The position numbers and the translations under genes are program-made. Positions 21,005-31,029 of a DNA stretch of 64,000 nucleotides are shown piece after piece. Each line of letters begins with the position of its first letter. Positions within the stretch are counted from its first letter, which is position 1. This DNA is from Stomorhina lunata. Its lineage: Eukaryota > Arthropoda > Insecta > Diptera > Rhiniidae. The notes beneath the pieces were generated by a model. It was not told where the DNA came from. It saw nothing but the letters and a program-made list of their open reading frames with translations, and ran no database searches. Where the stretch lies: the NCBI GenBank assembly GCA_933228675.1, contig OW121741.1:35593952-35657951 (forward strand). The letters are read 5' to 3'.

Positions 21005-21392
21005 TGTTATGATTTGAGTATTTAAGAAATTAACGTATGATTTGTAATAAAGAACACAAGTTTATTTATTTTAATCATTCTTTATTTACTACTTCTTGGT
21101 TGCTATAAGTAAACTGCTTCTTTCTATGTTGCAGCCAGCTACTTTATAGTTGAATTGCTGCTGCTAGTTACTGCATGGTTGTTGTAGTAGTTGTTGCTTC
21201 TGCCGAATCAGCATATGTTGCAAAGTGGGTGCAGTAGCTGTTTTAGCTCTGCGGTACTGCATATTGCCGTCTCAGCAAGTGTTACAATTTGTTGTCATCA
21301 TTCTTGGCTATTTGGTGACCCAGTAGTTTATTTTGATTCATTTCCGCATTGTTGTTTGAATGTTGGTATCGTTAGCAAAGTAACTCACAACA
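21005..21392 (-). repeat. E3 5' LTR
   Basis: 388 bases, no difference seen from the 3' LTR. Ends TG...CA. Carries AATAAAG in plus reading; transcription of the element is from right to left. Confidence 0.93.
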
Positions 21393-21397
21393 ATATG

Positions 21398-21720
21398 CAC
21401 TTAAAGAAGAAGGTTTCACATGTTTGTGTATTTTCTATTTTTAATTTTCAAGAAGACAGACTGATGTAAATTAGTTATTTGTGTCATTGGTTTTCGATTC
21501 CAATCGGTGATTTGGATCGGCATTTCTGGTTTTTTGGTTACTGCTAGATGTAGCTTCATTACCATTCTCAGAATCACGTTCATTCTCTGTAAGGTTATAA
21601 CGGCGTTGTACTGCCTCACATTCTCAAAGATTGTTGGATGAAACATCTTCCCCAACAACTCCGGTGTCATTAGCATTATCAAGACGGAATGACTCTAAAA
21701 TCATCAAAATTTCATCTGTA
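21398..21720 (-). pseudogene. Possible piggyBac-like transposase N-terminus
   Basis: In one frame the minus strand reads ILESFRLDNANDTGVVGEDVSSN, then RYNLTENERDSENGNEATSS and DPNHRLESKTNDT, an acidic, Ser/Asn-rich stretch like the N-terminus of piggyBac transposases. Stops interrupt it, and E3 cuts it at 21397. Confidence 0.35.
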
Positions 21721-22165
21721 CATGGGCGTTTAAAACGTATTTCGACCTATAATTCGAAACAATATTGTATTGTAATATGTAGTAAAAAAGTAGCACCCAG
21801 AGCCCAACGGTACTTACCAGTCCTCCGCAATTATTTCCAGATATAAAGATAGCTAATATTTCCTTTATTATTATTTTTTTTTTTAAATAAAAATACAATC
21901 CTGGAGTCAGAAGAGCTAAAATATTTTTTTTAGGCAACCGAAAAGTTGCTTCACAAAACTGAACGTGAACAGCAGAAAAACAATTTAGTTTACCTTATTA
22001 TGGACAAACGAAGTTGCCAATACTCAACAAAAATATATAATTTAAAGATTAAAATGTACTTCAAAGAATTTTTGGATAACACTACCCGAAATTTATTTTG
22101 TATCCATTTTCTAAGCTTATTTATATTGTGGTACCTATAAGTACCATCGACCCACAAGGGGTTAA

Positions 22166-22509
22166 AAACTAACTAAATAACTTAAAACCTACAATATCAT
22201 TTTTATATTAAGTTAAGCAACGCAAACATATTTATCTGACCGATTTCTTTACACTCGCTTGAATGTTAATTGGTTATTACTATAGTCAATCGTTAGGGGT
22301 CATGTTAGTAATTATACTACGGGAATGCATGACTATACGAAGCACTTCTGTACAATCTTATGCACCGTATCATAGTGACACATCAAACACTACAGGCGTT
22401 TGGCGTCATCCTACACTCTTCTTGTTTTTAAACTATAAAATAATTATATTATTAATTTTTGAAAGTGAACCTTATCTATTTTTCTTTGTTATCTGACATC
22501 GTTATTTGA
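22166..22509. other. No feature recognised
   Basis: AT-rich intergenic DNA to the right of the piggyBac-like end. Short frames only. Confidence 0.5.
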
Positions 22510-22830
22510 TCAAATAACCCCTGGAATTTTATATTTTTCGTAAAAATGGAGCTACGAAGCGCTTTCCTCTGACTCCGTCATCTCCAAATTTATACATTCT
22601 GGGCATACCCTCTGTTCGAGAAAATTTAGGACTTTCCATAAAATTTTACAAAATGTATGCAGCCCATACGTATATTTATATCGTTGGCGATCAGTCCTTG
22701 AATGGAGCCCACTGCCAAGAACCTTAACGCACCAGCCAACTGCACGATTTCCGGAATGGAACCTTTTTTGTGTTTCCGGAAACTTCTTCCAAAACCATCA
22801 AAAATTCTGCTTTGTTTAATCTATAAAGAG
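22510..22830 (-). pseudogene. PIF/Harbinger transposase fragment
   Basis: The minus strand reads YRLNKAEFLMVLEEVSGN, then, after a frame change, PEIVQLAGALRFLAVGSIQG and NDINIRMGCIHFVKF. The ALRF.A.GS.Q pattern followed by a Q/S..H/F motif is the N-terminal DNA-binding part of Harbinger nucleases (family knowledge). The catalytic DDE region is absent. Confidence 0.55.
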
Positions 22831-23631
22831 CTATGAAACTTTAAAGGTAATTAGTTCACAGTTTTTTAAATGTATACATCTGATATATTGTACTTACGCT
22901 TGGTCAGGAATATCTAATGGATCCCTTAATGTTTCTTTTTTTTTTATTAATTTTTTTTTGGTTGTAGCTTTTTTACAGCAAAAAAAAAGCTAATAGAATT
23001 TAGAGTTAGAATTTGTTATTTTCTTTTTATTTAATAGGAATTACAAACATTTTACACTTGTTTAATTTAAAATATGCAATTAAAAAAAGTTCTTTCTTTT
23101 ATTTTCTATCAATTGTTTACATTTTTTGACTTTTGTTTTGAGAAAACAAAGTCAACTTCAAATCATCGGCGGTGCGCCGACTTTTAGCTGCTGCCTTATC
23201 CCCGTCTAGACTAGGCAATAAATATTGCCAGCAATAATGCGAGCAAAATAATATCAGTTTTATAGTTGCAATAAGAAATACATATGGAGTGGAGTAAACG
23301 TACTGACGTTTTCTCGAAATCCCTATATCCCACGAAATCCCTAATCCTAATCCCTATAAATAATTCAAGTATAGTGTCCACTTCGAAATCAAACAAACGT
23401 TTCCAAACTTTATAATGTTTATTATCAACTTGTCAAGTTGGGTTCCCAAGTAACCCTAACTTTACAATGTTAATTAAACTTAAAATGAAATATTTAAATT
23501 AAATAAATGAAATAGGATATCATTTAAATATTGTTGGTGCATGTTGAGAAATTTCCCAGACGAAATATGATCCTACATCCAAATGCATTTAGCTTGCGCG
23601 TGTGCAACGTCAGCATTTATTTCTGGACATG
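22831..23631. other. No firm feature; left flank of E2
   Basis: AT-rich sequence with poly-T tracts near 22935-22990. Short frames with no recognised similarity. The last ~100 bases could be the continuation of the gypsy fragment found on the other side of E2, but no motif proves it. Confidence 0.4.
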
Positions 23632-23635
23632 TACA

Positions 23636-23986
23636 AGTTAACAAATGAAATACTTTATTTGTTTTATTTGGTTGTTTATTAATTTTATTACCGACTATGC
23701 CAGTCTTTTTTATTTGAGTTACAATTACGTACTGCCAGTCTTAAGTAAAATAATTCTTAACAATACCTTAATGTTAGTATCATTGCTGTCGCCGCATTTT
23801 ATGCTGTCGTCATCGCTATTGTTGCACAATTCATGTTGATAATAATAATTTGCATAATGTTCTTATTCTTTGGAATTATATTAAATTATTAAAGCAGACG
23901 CTTACGTTGCTGAAAGTTATTTAGAGCGGATGCGCATGCGAGTAACGGATGCGCATGTAGGCAAAGTTAGCTGACACCTGCTAACT
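23636..23986 (-). repeat. E2 3' LTR
   Basis: 351 bases. On its right is the purine tract (minus strand AAGGGGGGAGT, 23987-23997). The env stop codon TAG occupies the LTR edge. Confidence 0.95.
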
Positions 23987-25425
23987 ACTCCCCCCTTGGA
24001 GTGGAGACGTCCCCGGCTTCCCTTAGAACTCTATCGAGGATTATGATATTGTTGTTTTTCTTCCGTTGAGCAGTCACAATTTTAGCCACAAGAATTGCAA
24101 CAAAAAGTGCAGTAACCAAAATAAACGCTGTTAGCCATTGCCTAGATCGCAAATGAATTAATTCTTTCAAACTAGCGATGTGGCCAATATTTTTTATGTT
24201 GACTTTATGTAGGTACGGGAGTGATAGTAGTGTAAGATGTTCCGTTATGTTAACAAACTGGGCAGGTGTTGCTTCGGGATGTGAGCGACTAACGTTCCTC
24301 CAATTGGTAAATGTTGTTCCATTTAAAGTAACTTCGCTTTCGAAAACAACTAAAAATGTGCCATTTATTACAACTGTTGAGTTGTTCCCTTCGCGTACTT
24401 CTATTGGTTGATTATTTATGACAACGAGACCGTCGCTAACTTCTTCAATTGAAGAGATGTGATATGATGAGGTTGTTTTGCATGTAGCTAAATGATTGTC
24501 CAATAATTGCTGCATACATGAACTATTTTTCAGAGGTTGGCAAAATGTTATCGACGTCGCGTCCTTACAGTTATAAAGAGGTTGATGTGCTTTATGGCAT
24601 TCAGCAACGGTGTTAGTCTCTAAATCAAGTATTTTGTTTTCGTGTATGACTGGCAGTATTTTTATTTTATTACAAACTTTAGAAATTTTTGGGTATTTGA
24701 TAACAAAGTAAATATTATTGTTGTCTTGAAAAACTTTTAGTTTTGAATTACTAAGAATATCGCTTATACTAACATTGGAAAAATTTTCATTAATTAATAC
24801 ATTTTTGATTTCGTTACTATCTAGCATTATTGGGTTAATAACATTTAACTTTGCAAGAGTAATCGAGTAGATGGTGTTTTCAATACTGGTTACTACGGCC
24901 TTGTTTCTAGCGATTGCAAGGTCAAACAAATGTCCTGTGTCGATTTGCGTTTGTTTGGATGCGCTTAGTAGTTTGTTAACTGTTTCCGTTAGTTGGTTAA
25001 TTTTGATCTGCAATTCAGTATTAATTCGTACCTGTTGGTCATTGCTTTCTATTAAGTTCTCCTGTTTATTGAGAACTTGATTAAAGTCCTCAAAATCCGG
25101 AGTACCAGCGATATATTTTAATGCTGTTCCTAAAATATTAATACTTCTTGAGTGTCGGTGGTGAATCCTTATCGCGTTTAGTAAAGTAAAGATCTGGTCA
25201 ATGTCGGCTTTAAGCAGTTTCCTCATGTGAGATTGCGGAAAATGGTCAAGTATGTTTTCAGTGTCATGCGCTACATTTTCATAGTCGGTCAGGTTAGTTA
25301 TGTGCAATAGAAATCCATAGCGATCATAAGTGGCTACCATTCCATCGGTTACCGGGATATAATAAGAGTTGGTGTAGTTAAGTATTTTTGCTCGTATGCA
25401 TGGGGCGGTTGATATGATAAGAAGT
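23985..25425 (-). CDS. env: E2 envelope (baculovirus F-like) glycoprotein, spliced
   Basis: Open frame 25490-23985 of 501 codons; the real coding exon probably begins at 25425, just after a strong acceptor (long T-rich tract, TTTTTACAG). Residues are numbered from the first ATG of the open frame. LLIISTAPCIRA after the acceptor looks like the hydrophobic part of a signal peptide whose Met must come from an upstream exon. A furin-type site RHSR (112-115) is followed by a fusion-peptide-like segment ILGTALKYIAGTPDFEDF. Several N-glycosylation motifs (NLT, NFS, NSS, NGT), a transmembrane segment at 452-474 (AFILVTALFVAILVAKIV) and a short basic tail follow. No breaks. It overlaps the pol end in a different frame. 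Confidence 0.85.
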
Positions 25426-25427
25426 CT
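25426..25427 (-). promoter_or_regulatory. env splice acceptor
   Basis: Minus-strand TTTTTTTTTCTTCCC...TTTTTACAG directly before ACTTCTTATC. It lies between the pol end and the env signal-like segment, as in gypsy-type env subgenomic RNAs. Confidence 0.65.
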
Positions 25428-25452
25428 GTAAAAACAAGGGAAGAAAAAAAAA

Positions 25453-28400
25453 TTATTTAAGATTGTCTTTATGTACTGCCCTCCCGTCAATTAGAACTTT
25501 AGTTCCCAGATCTGCTTGAACATTTTTTTCAATAAAAAGCTTAGTAAATTTATTCCCTATCCTTTTATTTGTTTTGACATGGACTTTGTCACCAGGCTCA
25601 AAGCTTCGTTTGTGGCGATTCTTATTGTGGTATTCAAGGTTTCTTTCTTGAGTTTTAACAAGCTTTTGTTTAATTTCTTCCATTAGAGTTTGAGGAGGTG
25701 AATGAATAATATCTATAGGTCTATGACCCGTAATCGAATGGATTGTCCTATTGTATTTTGCAACTGCCAGTGATATAAGTTCAGATGTATCGGAGATATG
25801 TTCCTCTATTTTTGTACATCTAGCTATTTCTGTCAAGGTGCTATGGAATCTCTCAACTTGTCCATTGCTAATACTATGAAACGGGGGTGTGGTGCAGATT
25901 GAAATGTTAAAGGCATTTTTTAAGATTGCTTTTATAGTTTCGGAGTTAAGTGAGCGTTCGTTATCACAAACGATGGTTTTGGTATTTTTGAAAAAACTAA
26001 CCATGCTTATGAGCGGTTGCCTTATGTCAACGATTGCCCTTGACTGAATAGGGCTTACACATGCAAATTTCGAAAATTTGTCAACTAGGGTAAGAAAATG
26101 CTTTTTATCCGTGGAGTAGATATCAATGTGTAATATCTCTCCTGGATGAGAGGGGATGGGTGTTTGGCCTATCTCAACTTTGTTAGGGTGCCTTTGGTAT
26201 TTTGCTTCGCGGCAAATCTTGCACGTGGATATTATTTCCTTCAGTTTTTGTCTTAGTTCAGGAAAGAAGTAGTCCTTTAGAATTTGTTGCTCATTTTCTC
26301 GAGCATTACGATGGGCTCTATTGTGTTCGGCTACTGCGATTTCTGTTTGATCGTCTCGATTAAAGACATCTATTACAATTTTATTCGTAAAGCGGAATTT
26401 AACCGAGGGGAATGCCGTTAGCAACTTGTCTTGGACTTCTGCTAGAATTGGTAACTCGCAGTACAACGCATTAACGATATTGGGGTTGACTACCTGCTTA
26501 AGTACCTCCAAAAGGTCATTAAAGTTCACATACGTGACTGTGTGCCTAATTCTGGATTTAAAAAGTATCTTACTTTCCTTTTCGGTTTTACTACCTTTAC
26601 AGAGTATTATTTGGTTTTTAAAACAATTAAGTGGATTTTGTACGGGGGGTATGGCTTTTGTTAGCGAATTTTCACTATGCGCAGTAACATCGTCTGAGTC
26701 GGCAGATTCCTCCAACATATTCAAATGTTGTCTAGTTAAGGCATCCGCAACATAGTTCTCTTTTCCTGGTTTGTAGAAAAATTTAGGTGAAAATTCTTCC
26801 ACAAACGCTCTCCACCTCTTGATTTTCGCGTTTGGGTTCTTATCAGATATAGCGAAGGTTAGTGGCTGGTGGTCTGTAAAAATATTTAGACGATTAGTTC
26901 CATACAAATAACTACGTAGTTTTTGCAATGACCATACTATGGCTAGTAACTCCCGCTCATTCGTGGCGTAATTTTCTTCAGCTTTGGACAGTGTTCTTGA
27001 TATCATCGTAATTGGTCGTCCATTCTGCGATAGTACTGCACCAATTGCGTGTGAAGAAGCGTCCGTTGTTAAATCGAACGGTTTTTCATAATCTGGGTAA
27101 AGAAGGAGAACATCCTCGGAAGCAAGAATTTTCTTAACTTTTTCGAATGCTAAGTATGCTTCATCATCTAATTCTACCTTTATATTTTTTGAGCGGTTTG
27201 ATCCTATATGTCCGTTGTCCCCCCTCAGAAATTTCGTTAGAGGTTTAACAATCTTCGCGTAATCTTTTACAAAGCGTCTGTAGTATCCCGCTAGACCCAG
27301 AAATGACCTCAGACCTCTAAGGGTTTTTGGCACCTCGTAATTAATGATATCTTTTATTTTTTCAGGACAGGTTTTAATTCCGTCACCTGACACGATAAAA
27401 CCCAAAAATTCCACTTCTAATCTAAAAAATTTAGATTTTTCCGCTGAGACGCGCATTCCTGCCTCAAATAGTTTTGATAAAATTGTGTCAATATCTTTCA
27501 AGTGTTCTTCCTTAGTCTTGGAAAAGATGATTACATCGTCAATATAAACATGGCAGCATTTTCCTATTTGGTCTCTTAAGATATCATCTATAGCCCGCTG
27601 AAAAATTCCTGGGGCGTTTTTCAGCCCGAATGGTAAACGACAAAATTCGTATTTACCATTATTGACAGAAAAGGCAGTTTTCTCACGATCCTTTTCAGCC
27701 AATTTAATCTGGTGAAACCCGGATTTAAGATCCAGCGTTGTGAAATAATTGGACTTCCCTAAATTAGATAAAATCACAGAGGTGTCTGGGATGGGGTATT
27801 TATCGCATATAGTCTTGTCGTTTAGCTTCCTAAAGTCAATAACTAATCGCATTTGACGATTTCCTTCTGTATCGAGTCCTTTCTTGTCAACTATCCATAT
27901 AGGGTTGTTAAACGGTGAGCGTGATGGCCGAATTATTCCGTTAGCTAAAAGGTTTTCTATTTCCTTATTGACGAAGGCAGCAGCAGCTATTGGATAGGGG
28001 TACGACTTTGAGTAAACCGGTTCGTTATCCGTTGTCCTTATTGTCGCTATTACGTTAGTGTTGTATGGCAATGCCTCATTCGGGTCAGCAAATGCCGCTG
28101 ATTTGTCCCTAATAAGTTGCGATAATAATTCATTTCCGGAATTCTGCAAGATTAAGTTATTAACTTCTTGGGAATACAAGTATGATAAGACTTCTTTTCC
28201 GTCCCTATAATTTATGATACCGTTTTTAATATCAAGGAGGGCATCCACGTGTTTGAGAAGGTCAAAACCTATAATTCCGTCAAAAGTTTGAAGTGTTGGT
28301 AAAATAAAAAATTCTACGTTAACATTAAAAAAATTTACAGTGCATTTTTGGAAAATTCTTTCAGTGCCATGTATTGATCTTATTGTGAAGGGTGTTCCTA

Positions 28401-29829
28401 CATTTCTTATGTCTTTTAAAAAATCCAAATTTTTAATATAATTCTTCGAGGCACCTGTGTCCATTAAGAATTTTAATTCCTTTCCCGCAATTTTCCTTCT
28501 GACATAAGGTAGGCAGGAGTGCTCTAAAAAATTAATTTCGTCCCTATATCCAGTGTCGTTCACGCAGTCCTCTTCTAGATTATCATTGTGACAATCATTG
28601 AAGCTACTATCGTAGTTGTCATTGTCGTAGCCTCTATAATATTCGTCTTGTGTGTAATCATCGTAGCATTGTCCGCCGTATGCGCCATCTGGTTGCCCTT
28701 GGTTCATTAAATAGTTAACGCGTTGAAACTTGGCTACAGGTTGCTTGTCACTTTCATAGTTTCTTTTCTGAGGTCTTTCTCTATAGTCAGTAAACTGATT
28801 CCTTCCTACATTCGAATTACCTTGCGGGTTATTAGGATCTATTCTTTGCGGTCCCTGATTTGGATTAAAGGTTTGTCTTTGGTTTGGGATAACATTCGTT
28901 CTTTCTTGTGGTGTTCTGTTTTGTCTAAGGCGTGACATGGATAAATCTACCTCCATTGGTACGGGTCGTTGCCATCGTGGATTTACAGTAGATCTATGAA
29001 ACTGTGGTAAACTATTGGTTGGTCTCATTGCCGTAAGTGCCTGGCGATTATTAAAGGAGTTCGCGAACAATGACCTAGCTTGATTAGCTTCTAACTCCTG
29101 GGCGAGTGCTAGTGCCGTAGGCATATCGCCTGGCCTGGACGAAAATAAAATATCGCAAAGTGGTTTGTTTAGTCCTGAAATGAACACTCGTAGTGCGTCC
29201 TGTCTATATTTACCATTAAGGGAATCAATGAGTTCATTCTGTCCGCTGTGCGTCATTATAGTCTTGTTTATTAATAATGTGAGCTTCTTTTCCACTTCAT
29301 CGTAAAACTCGATAATCGACAATTGTCCTTGTCGCATTGTTGACATTTCTTGCTCGATTAAATAGACGGGACGTTTGTCCGCGTATGTGAAATCGAGTCT
29401 GGCAATTATCGCCTGGAAATTAAGACAAGTGTTAAACGATGAAAGGATTGTGTCCGCTGACCCCACAATTTTGTTCCTAATTATTGCCACTGCTTGATAG
29501 TGTTTTGAACTACCAGCGTGGTTTTCAAAAATTTTGTAAGCCGTATGAGCGGCTTGCCTCCAGGACACATACCGTGCCTGGTCCCCAGAGAATTCGGGCA
29601 GTGACTTCACGAGGTCCAAAGACTCATCGCAAGTTCTACCGGCTTCTATTCTCACCTCCTGAAAGTCCTCTACATGTGATGGGTTTTCCATCAGCGTTAG
29701 TCTGTTAGTTAAGTCGTCGATTTTATGTTGGAAGTCCCGTTTCGTTTGTTCTGTTGCCGCCCTAACAGCGGCGTCCAACAACGCTTGCAGGACTTGAGGT
29801 TCCATTTTTAGGAATTGTATTTTACGCAA
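25453..29829 (-). CDS. gag-pol: E2 Gag-Pol polyprotein, single frame
   Basis: 1458 codons without interruption. Gag ~1-440: capsid-like, no zinc knuckle, RPVPMEVDLSMSRLR at ~288-302, then an Asn/Gln/Tyr-rich tail. Protease DTGA 457-460 and IIGFDLL ~519-525. Reverse transcriptase ~600-830 with LPFGLKNAP and catalytic YIDD 762-765. RNase H ~915-1035 with TTDAS (D923), ERELLAI and FTDHQPL (D986). Integrase: H1169, H1173, C1203, C1206, then D1236, D1289, E1326. A basic C-terminal tail ends the protein. Most gypsy-type elements separate gag and pol by a -1 frameshift; here they are fused. Start: first ATG at 29829; a second ATG at codon 9 (MEPQVLQAL) is the more typical Gag start. Confidence 0.93.
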   Translation of the reverse strand: MRKIQFLKMEPQVLQALLDAAVRAATEQTKRDFQHKIDDLTNRLTLMENPSHVEDFQEVRIEAGRTCDESLDLVKSLPEFSGDQARYVSWRQAAHTAYKIFENHAGSSKHYQAVAIIRNKIVGSADTILSSFNTCLNFQAIIARLDFTYADKRPVYLIEQEMSTMRQGQLSIIEFYDEVEKKLTLLINKTIMTHSGQNELIDSLNGKYRQDALRVFISGLNKPLCDILFSSRPGDMPTALALAQELEANQARSLFANSFNNRQALTAMRPTNSLPQFHRSTVNPRWQRPVPMEVDLSMSRLRQNRTPQERTNVIPNQRQTFNPNQGPQRIDPNNPQGNSNVGRNQFTDYRERPQKRNYESDKQPVAKFQRVNYLMNQGQPDGAYGGQCYDDYTQDEYYRGYDNDNYDSSFNDCHNDNLEEDCVNDTGYRDEINFLEHSCLPYVRRKIAGKELKFLMDTGASKNYIKNLDFLKDIRNVGTPFTIRSIHGTERIFQKCTVNFFNVNVEFFILPTLQTFDGIIGFDLLKHVDALLDIKNGIINYRDGKEVLSYLYSQEVNNLILQNSGNELLSQLIRDKSAAFADPNEALPYNTNVIATIRTTDNEPVYSKSYPYPIAAAAFVNKEIENLLANGIIRPSRSPFNNPIWIVDKKGLDTEGNRQMRLVIDFRKLNDKTICDKYPIPDTSVILSNLGKSNYFTTLDLKSGFHQIKLAEKDREKTAFSVNNGKYEFCRLPFGLKNAPGIFQRAIDDILRDQIGKCCHVYIDDVIIFSKTKEEHLKDIDTILSKLFEAGMRVSAEKSKFFRLEVEFLGFIVSGDGIKTCPEKIKDIINYEVPKTLRGLRSFLGLAGYYRRFVKDYAKIVKPLTKFLRGDNGHIGSNRSKNIKVELDDEAYLAFEKVKKILASEDVLLLYPDYEKPFDLTTDASSHAIGAVLSQNGRPITMISRTLSKAEENYATNERELLAIVWSLQKLRSYLYGTNRLNIFTDHQPLTFAISDKNPNAKIKRWRAFVEEFSPKFFYKPGKENYVADALTRQHLNMLEESADSDDVTAHSENSLTKAIPPVQNPLNCFKNQIILCKGSKTEKESKILFKSRIRHTVTYVNFNDLLEVLKQVVNPNIVNALYCELPILAEVQDKLLTAFPSVKFRFTNKIVIDVFNRDDQTEIAVAEHNRAHRNARENEQQILKDYFFPELRQKLKEIISTCKICREAKYQRHPNKVEIGQTPIPSHPGEILHIDIYSTDKKHFLTLVDKFSKFACVSPIQSRAIVDIRQPLISMVSFFKNTKTIVCDNERSLNSETIKAILKNAFNISICTTPPFHSISNGQVERFHSTLTEIARCTKIEEHISDTSELISLAVAKYNRTIHSITGHRPIDIIHSPPQTLMEEIKQKLVKTQERNLEYHNKNRHKRSFEPGDKVHVKTNKRIGNKFTKLFIEKNVQADLGTKVLIDGRAVHKDNLK

Positions 29830-30633
29830 TTATTCAATTAAATGATTTACTCTCGATTACTCTTTAATTTTTGAATTTAAGTAAGTAAAAAATATTGGTT
29901 TTATTAGGAAAAAAGTAGCTTAATATTTAAACTGAAATTAACTTAAAACTAGCTTACACAAATAGTAGCAGGATCTCTGCCATTGTTGTATTCAGTTGTA
30001 CTAGTAGTTGCTTCAGCTCCCTCGAGTTGTTGATTTGGCAGACAGATAAGATATTATTAGACAATATTTTGTTTAGTGGTTATTCTTTTAATTAAAGTTC
30101 TTTATTTGAAATATTATTTCCATACGAAAATGCTTTTTAGTTAACAGCACAAGAATTGTTGAGTCAGTTTATTTATATTTTCATACGAAAATTCTTTAAG
30201 TTAACAATCCTTCGTTCAGAATTTATTTTATTCCCATACGGAAATTCTTATAAGTTCACAATACAAGGTTTTTTTCAAGTTCACAATTTATTTTCATATG
30301 AAAATTCTTTTTAGTTAACAGCACAAAATTTTTGAGTTCACAGTTTATTCCTATTTTCATACGAAAATTCTTTAAGTTTACAATCTTTCGTTCAGAATTT
30401 ATTTTATTCCCGTACGGAAATTCTTTTAAATCAGGATTTTTATTTTCACACGAAAATTATTTTAGGCTTACAATGCAAGGAGTTTTTGTTCATAATTTAC
30501 TTTTATTTTCATACGAAAATTATTTTAGGCTCACAATGCAAGGAGTTTTTGTTCATAATTTACTTTTATTTTCGTACGAAAATTATTTTTGTTTAGGTTC
30601 GCGGTACGGCCACTTTTTTTAAACAATTTTTTG
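29830..30633 (-). other. E2 5' leader
   Basis: About 800 AT-rich noncoding bases between the primer site and gag. The right-hand 490 bases carry the palindrome array described separately. It must also contain the donor for the env RNA, but no single best GTAAGT-type site stands out. Confidence 0.75.
30113..30588. repeat. Nine-copy palindromic motif array in E2 leader
   Basis: Near-palindromes of consensus TTTTCATACGAAAATT lie at about 30115, 30178, 30229, 30292, 30354, 30408, 30443, 30507 and 30569. Most spacings are 51-64 bases. Variants keep both arms complementary (TTCCCGTACGGAAATT, TTTTCATATGAAAATT). The last two or three units are near-identical over ~60 bases. The position is that of the Su(Hw) insulator in Drosophila gypsy, which is also a repeated CATAC-containing site in the leader. 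Confidence 0.85.
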
Positions 30634-30653
30634 TGGCCCCACGTTGGGCGCCA
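30634..30653 (-). other. E2 primer binding site
   Basis: Minus strand TGGCGCCCAACGTGGGGCC immediately inside the 5' LTR. This is the lysine-tRNA type used by gypsy-group elements (recalled). Confidence 0.8.
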
Positions 30654-31003
30654 GTTAACAAATGAAATACTTTATTTGTTTTATTTGGTTGTTTATTAAT
30701 TTTATTACCGGCTATGCCAGTCTTTTTTATTTGAGTTACAATTACGTACTGCCAGTCTTAAGTAAAATAATTCTTAACAATACCTTAATGTTAGTATCAT
30801 TGCTGTCGCCGCATTTTATGCTGTCGTCATCGCTATTGTTGCACAATTCATGTTGATAATAATAATTTGCATAATGTTCTTATTCTTTGGAATTATATTA
30901 AATTATTAAAGCAGACGCTTACGTTGCTGAAAGTTATTTAGAGCGGATGCGCATGCGAGTAACGGATGCGCATGTAGGCAAAGTTAGCTGACACCTGCTA
31001 ACT
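30653..31003 (-). repeat. E2 5' LTR
   Basis: 351 bases, one difference from the 3' LTR by eye. Followed by the duplication TACA. Confidence 0.95.
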
Positions 31004-31029
31004 TACACTTGATCGTGTTAACTTTCATG

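Larger units (their letters stand above)
16230..21392 (-). mobile_element. E3: internally deleted Ty3/gypsy LTR retrotransposon
   Basis: 5163 bases with two 388-base LTRs (16230-16617, 21005-21392) that appear identical by eye, flanked by the 4-base duplication ATAT (16226-16229, 21393-21396). Minus-strand order: 5' LTR, primer site, ~300-base leader, gag, a short end of RNase H joined to gag, integrase, then ~2 kb of noncoding 3' DNA, purine tract, 3' LTR. Protease, reverse transcriptase and most of RNase H are missing, so it could only have moved with help. The matching LTRs imply recent insertion. Confidence 0.9.
15666..22161 (-). mobile_element. piggyBac-like DNA transposon remnant, split by E3
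   Basis: Both outer ends abut TTAA (15662-15665 and 22162-22165) and match over the first nine bases (left CACCTTGTG, right end on minus strand CCCCTTGTG). A near-palindrome, GGTACTTTTAAGTACC on the left and GGTACTTATAGGTACC on the right, sits at both subterminal regions. TTAA duplication and C-rich short ends fit piggyBac. Without E3 and its duplication only ~1.3 kb remains, so the catalytic core is gone; only N- and C-terminal coding scraps are left. Confidence 0.5.
23636..31003 (-). mobile_element. E2: complete gypsy-group errantivirus
   Basis: 7368 bases with 351-base LTRs (23636-23986 and 30653-31003) differing by eye at one base (A at ~23697, G at ~30714), and the 4-base duplication TACA (23632-23635, 31004-31007). 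LTRs start AGTTAACA and end TGCTAACT, as in errantiviruses. Minus-strand order: 5' LTR, lysine-tRNA-like primer site, ~800-base leader with a palindrome array, gag-pol in one frame, spliced env, purine tract, 3' LTR. All three open frames and all catalytic residues that can be checked are intact. Confidence 0.95.
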
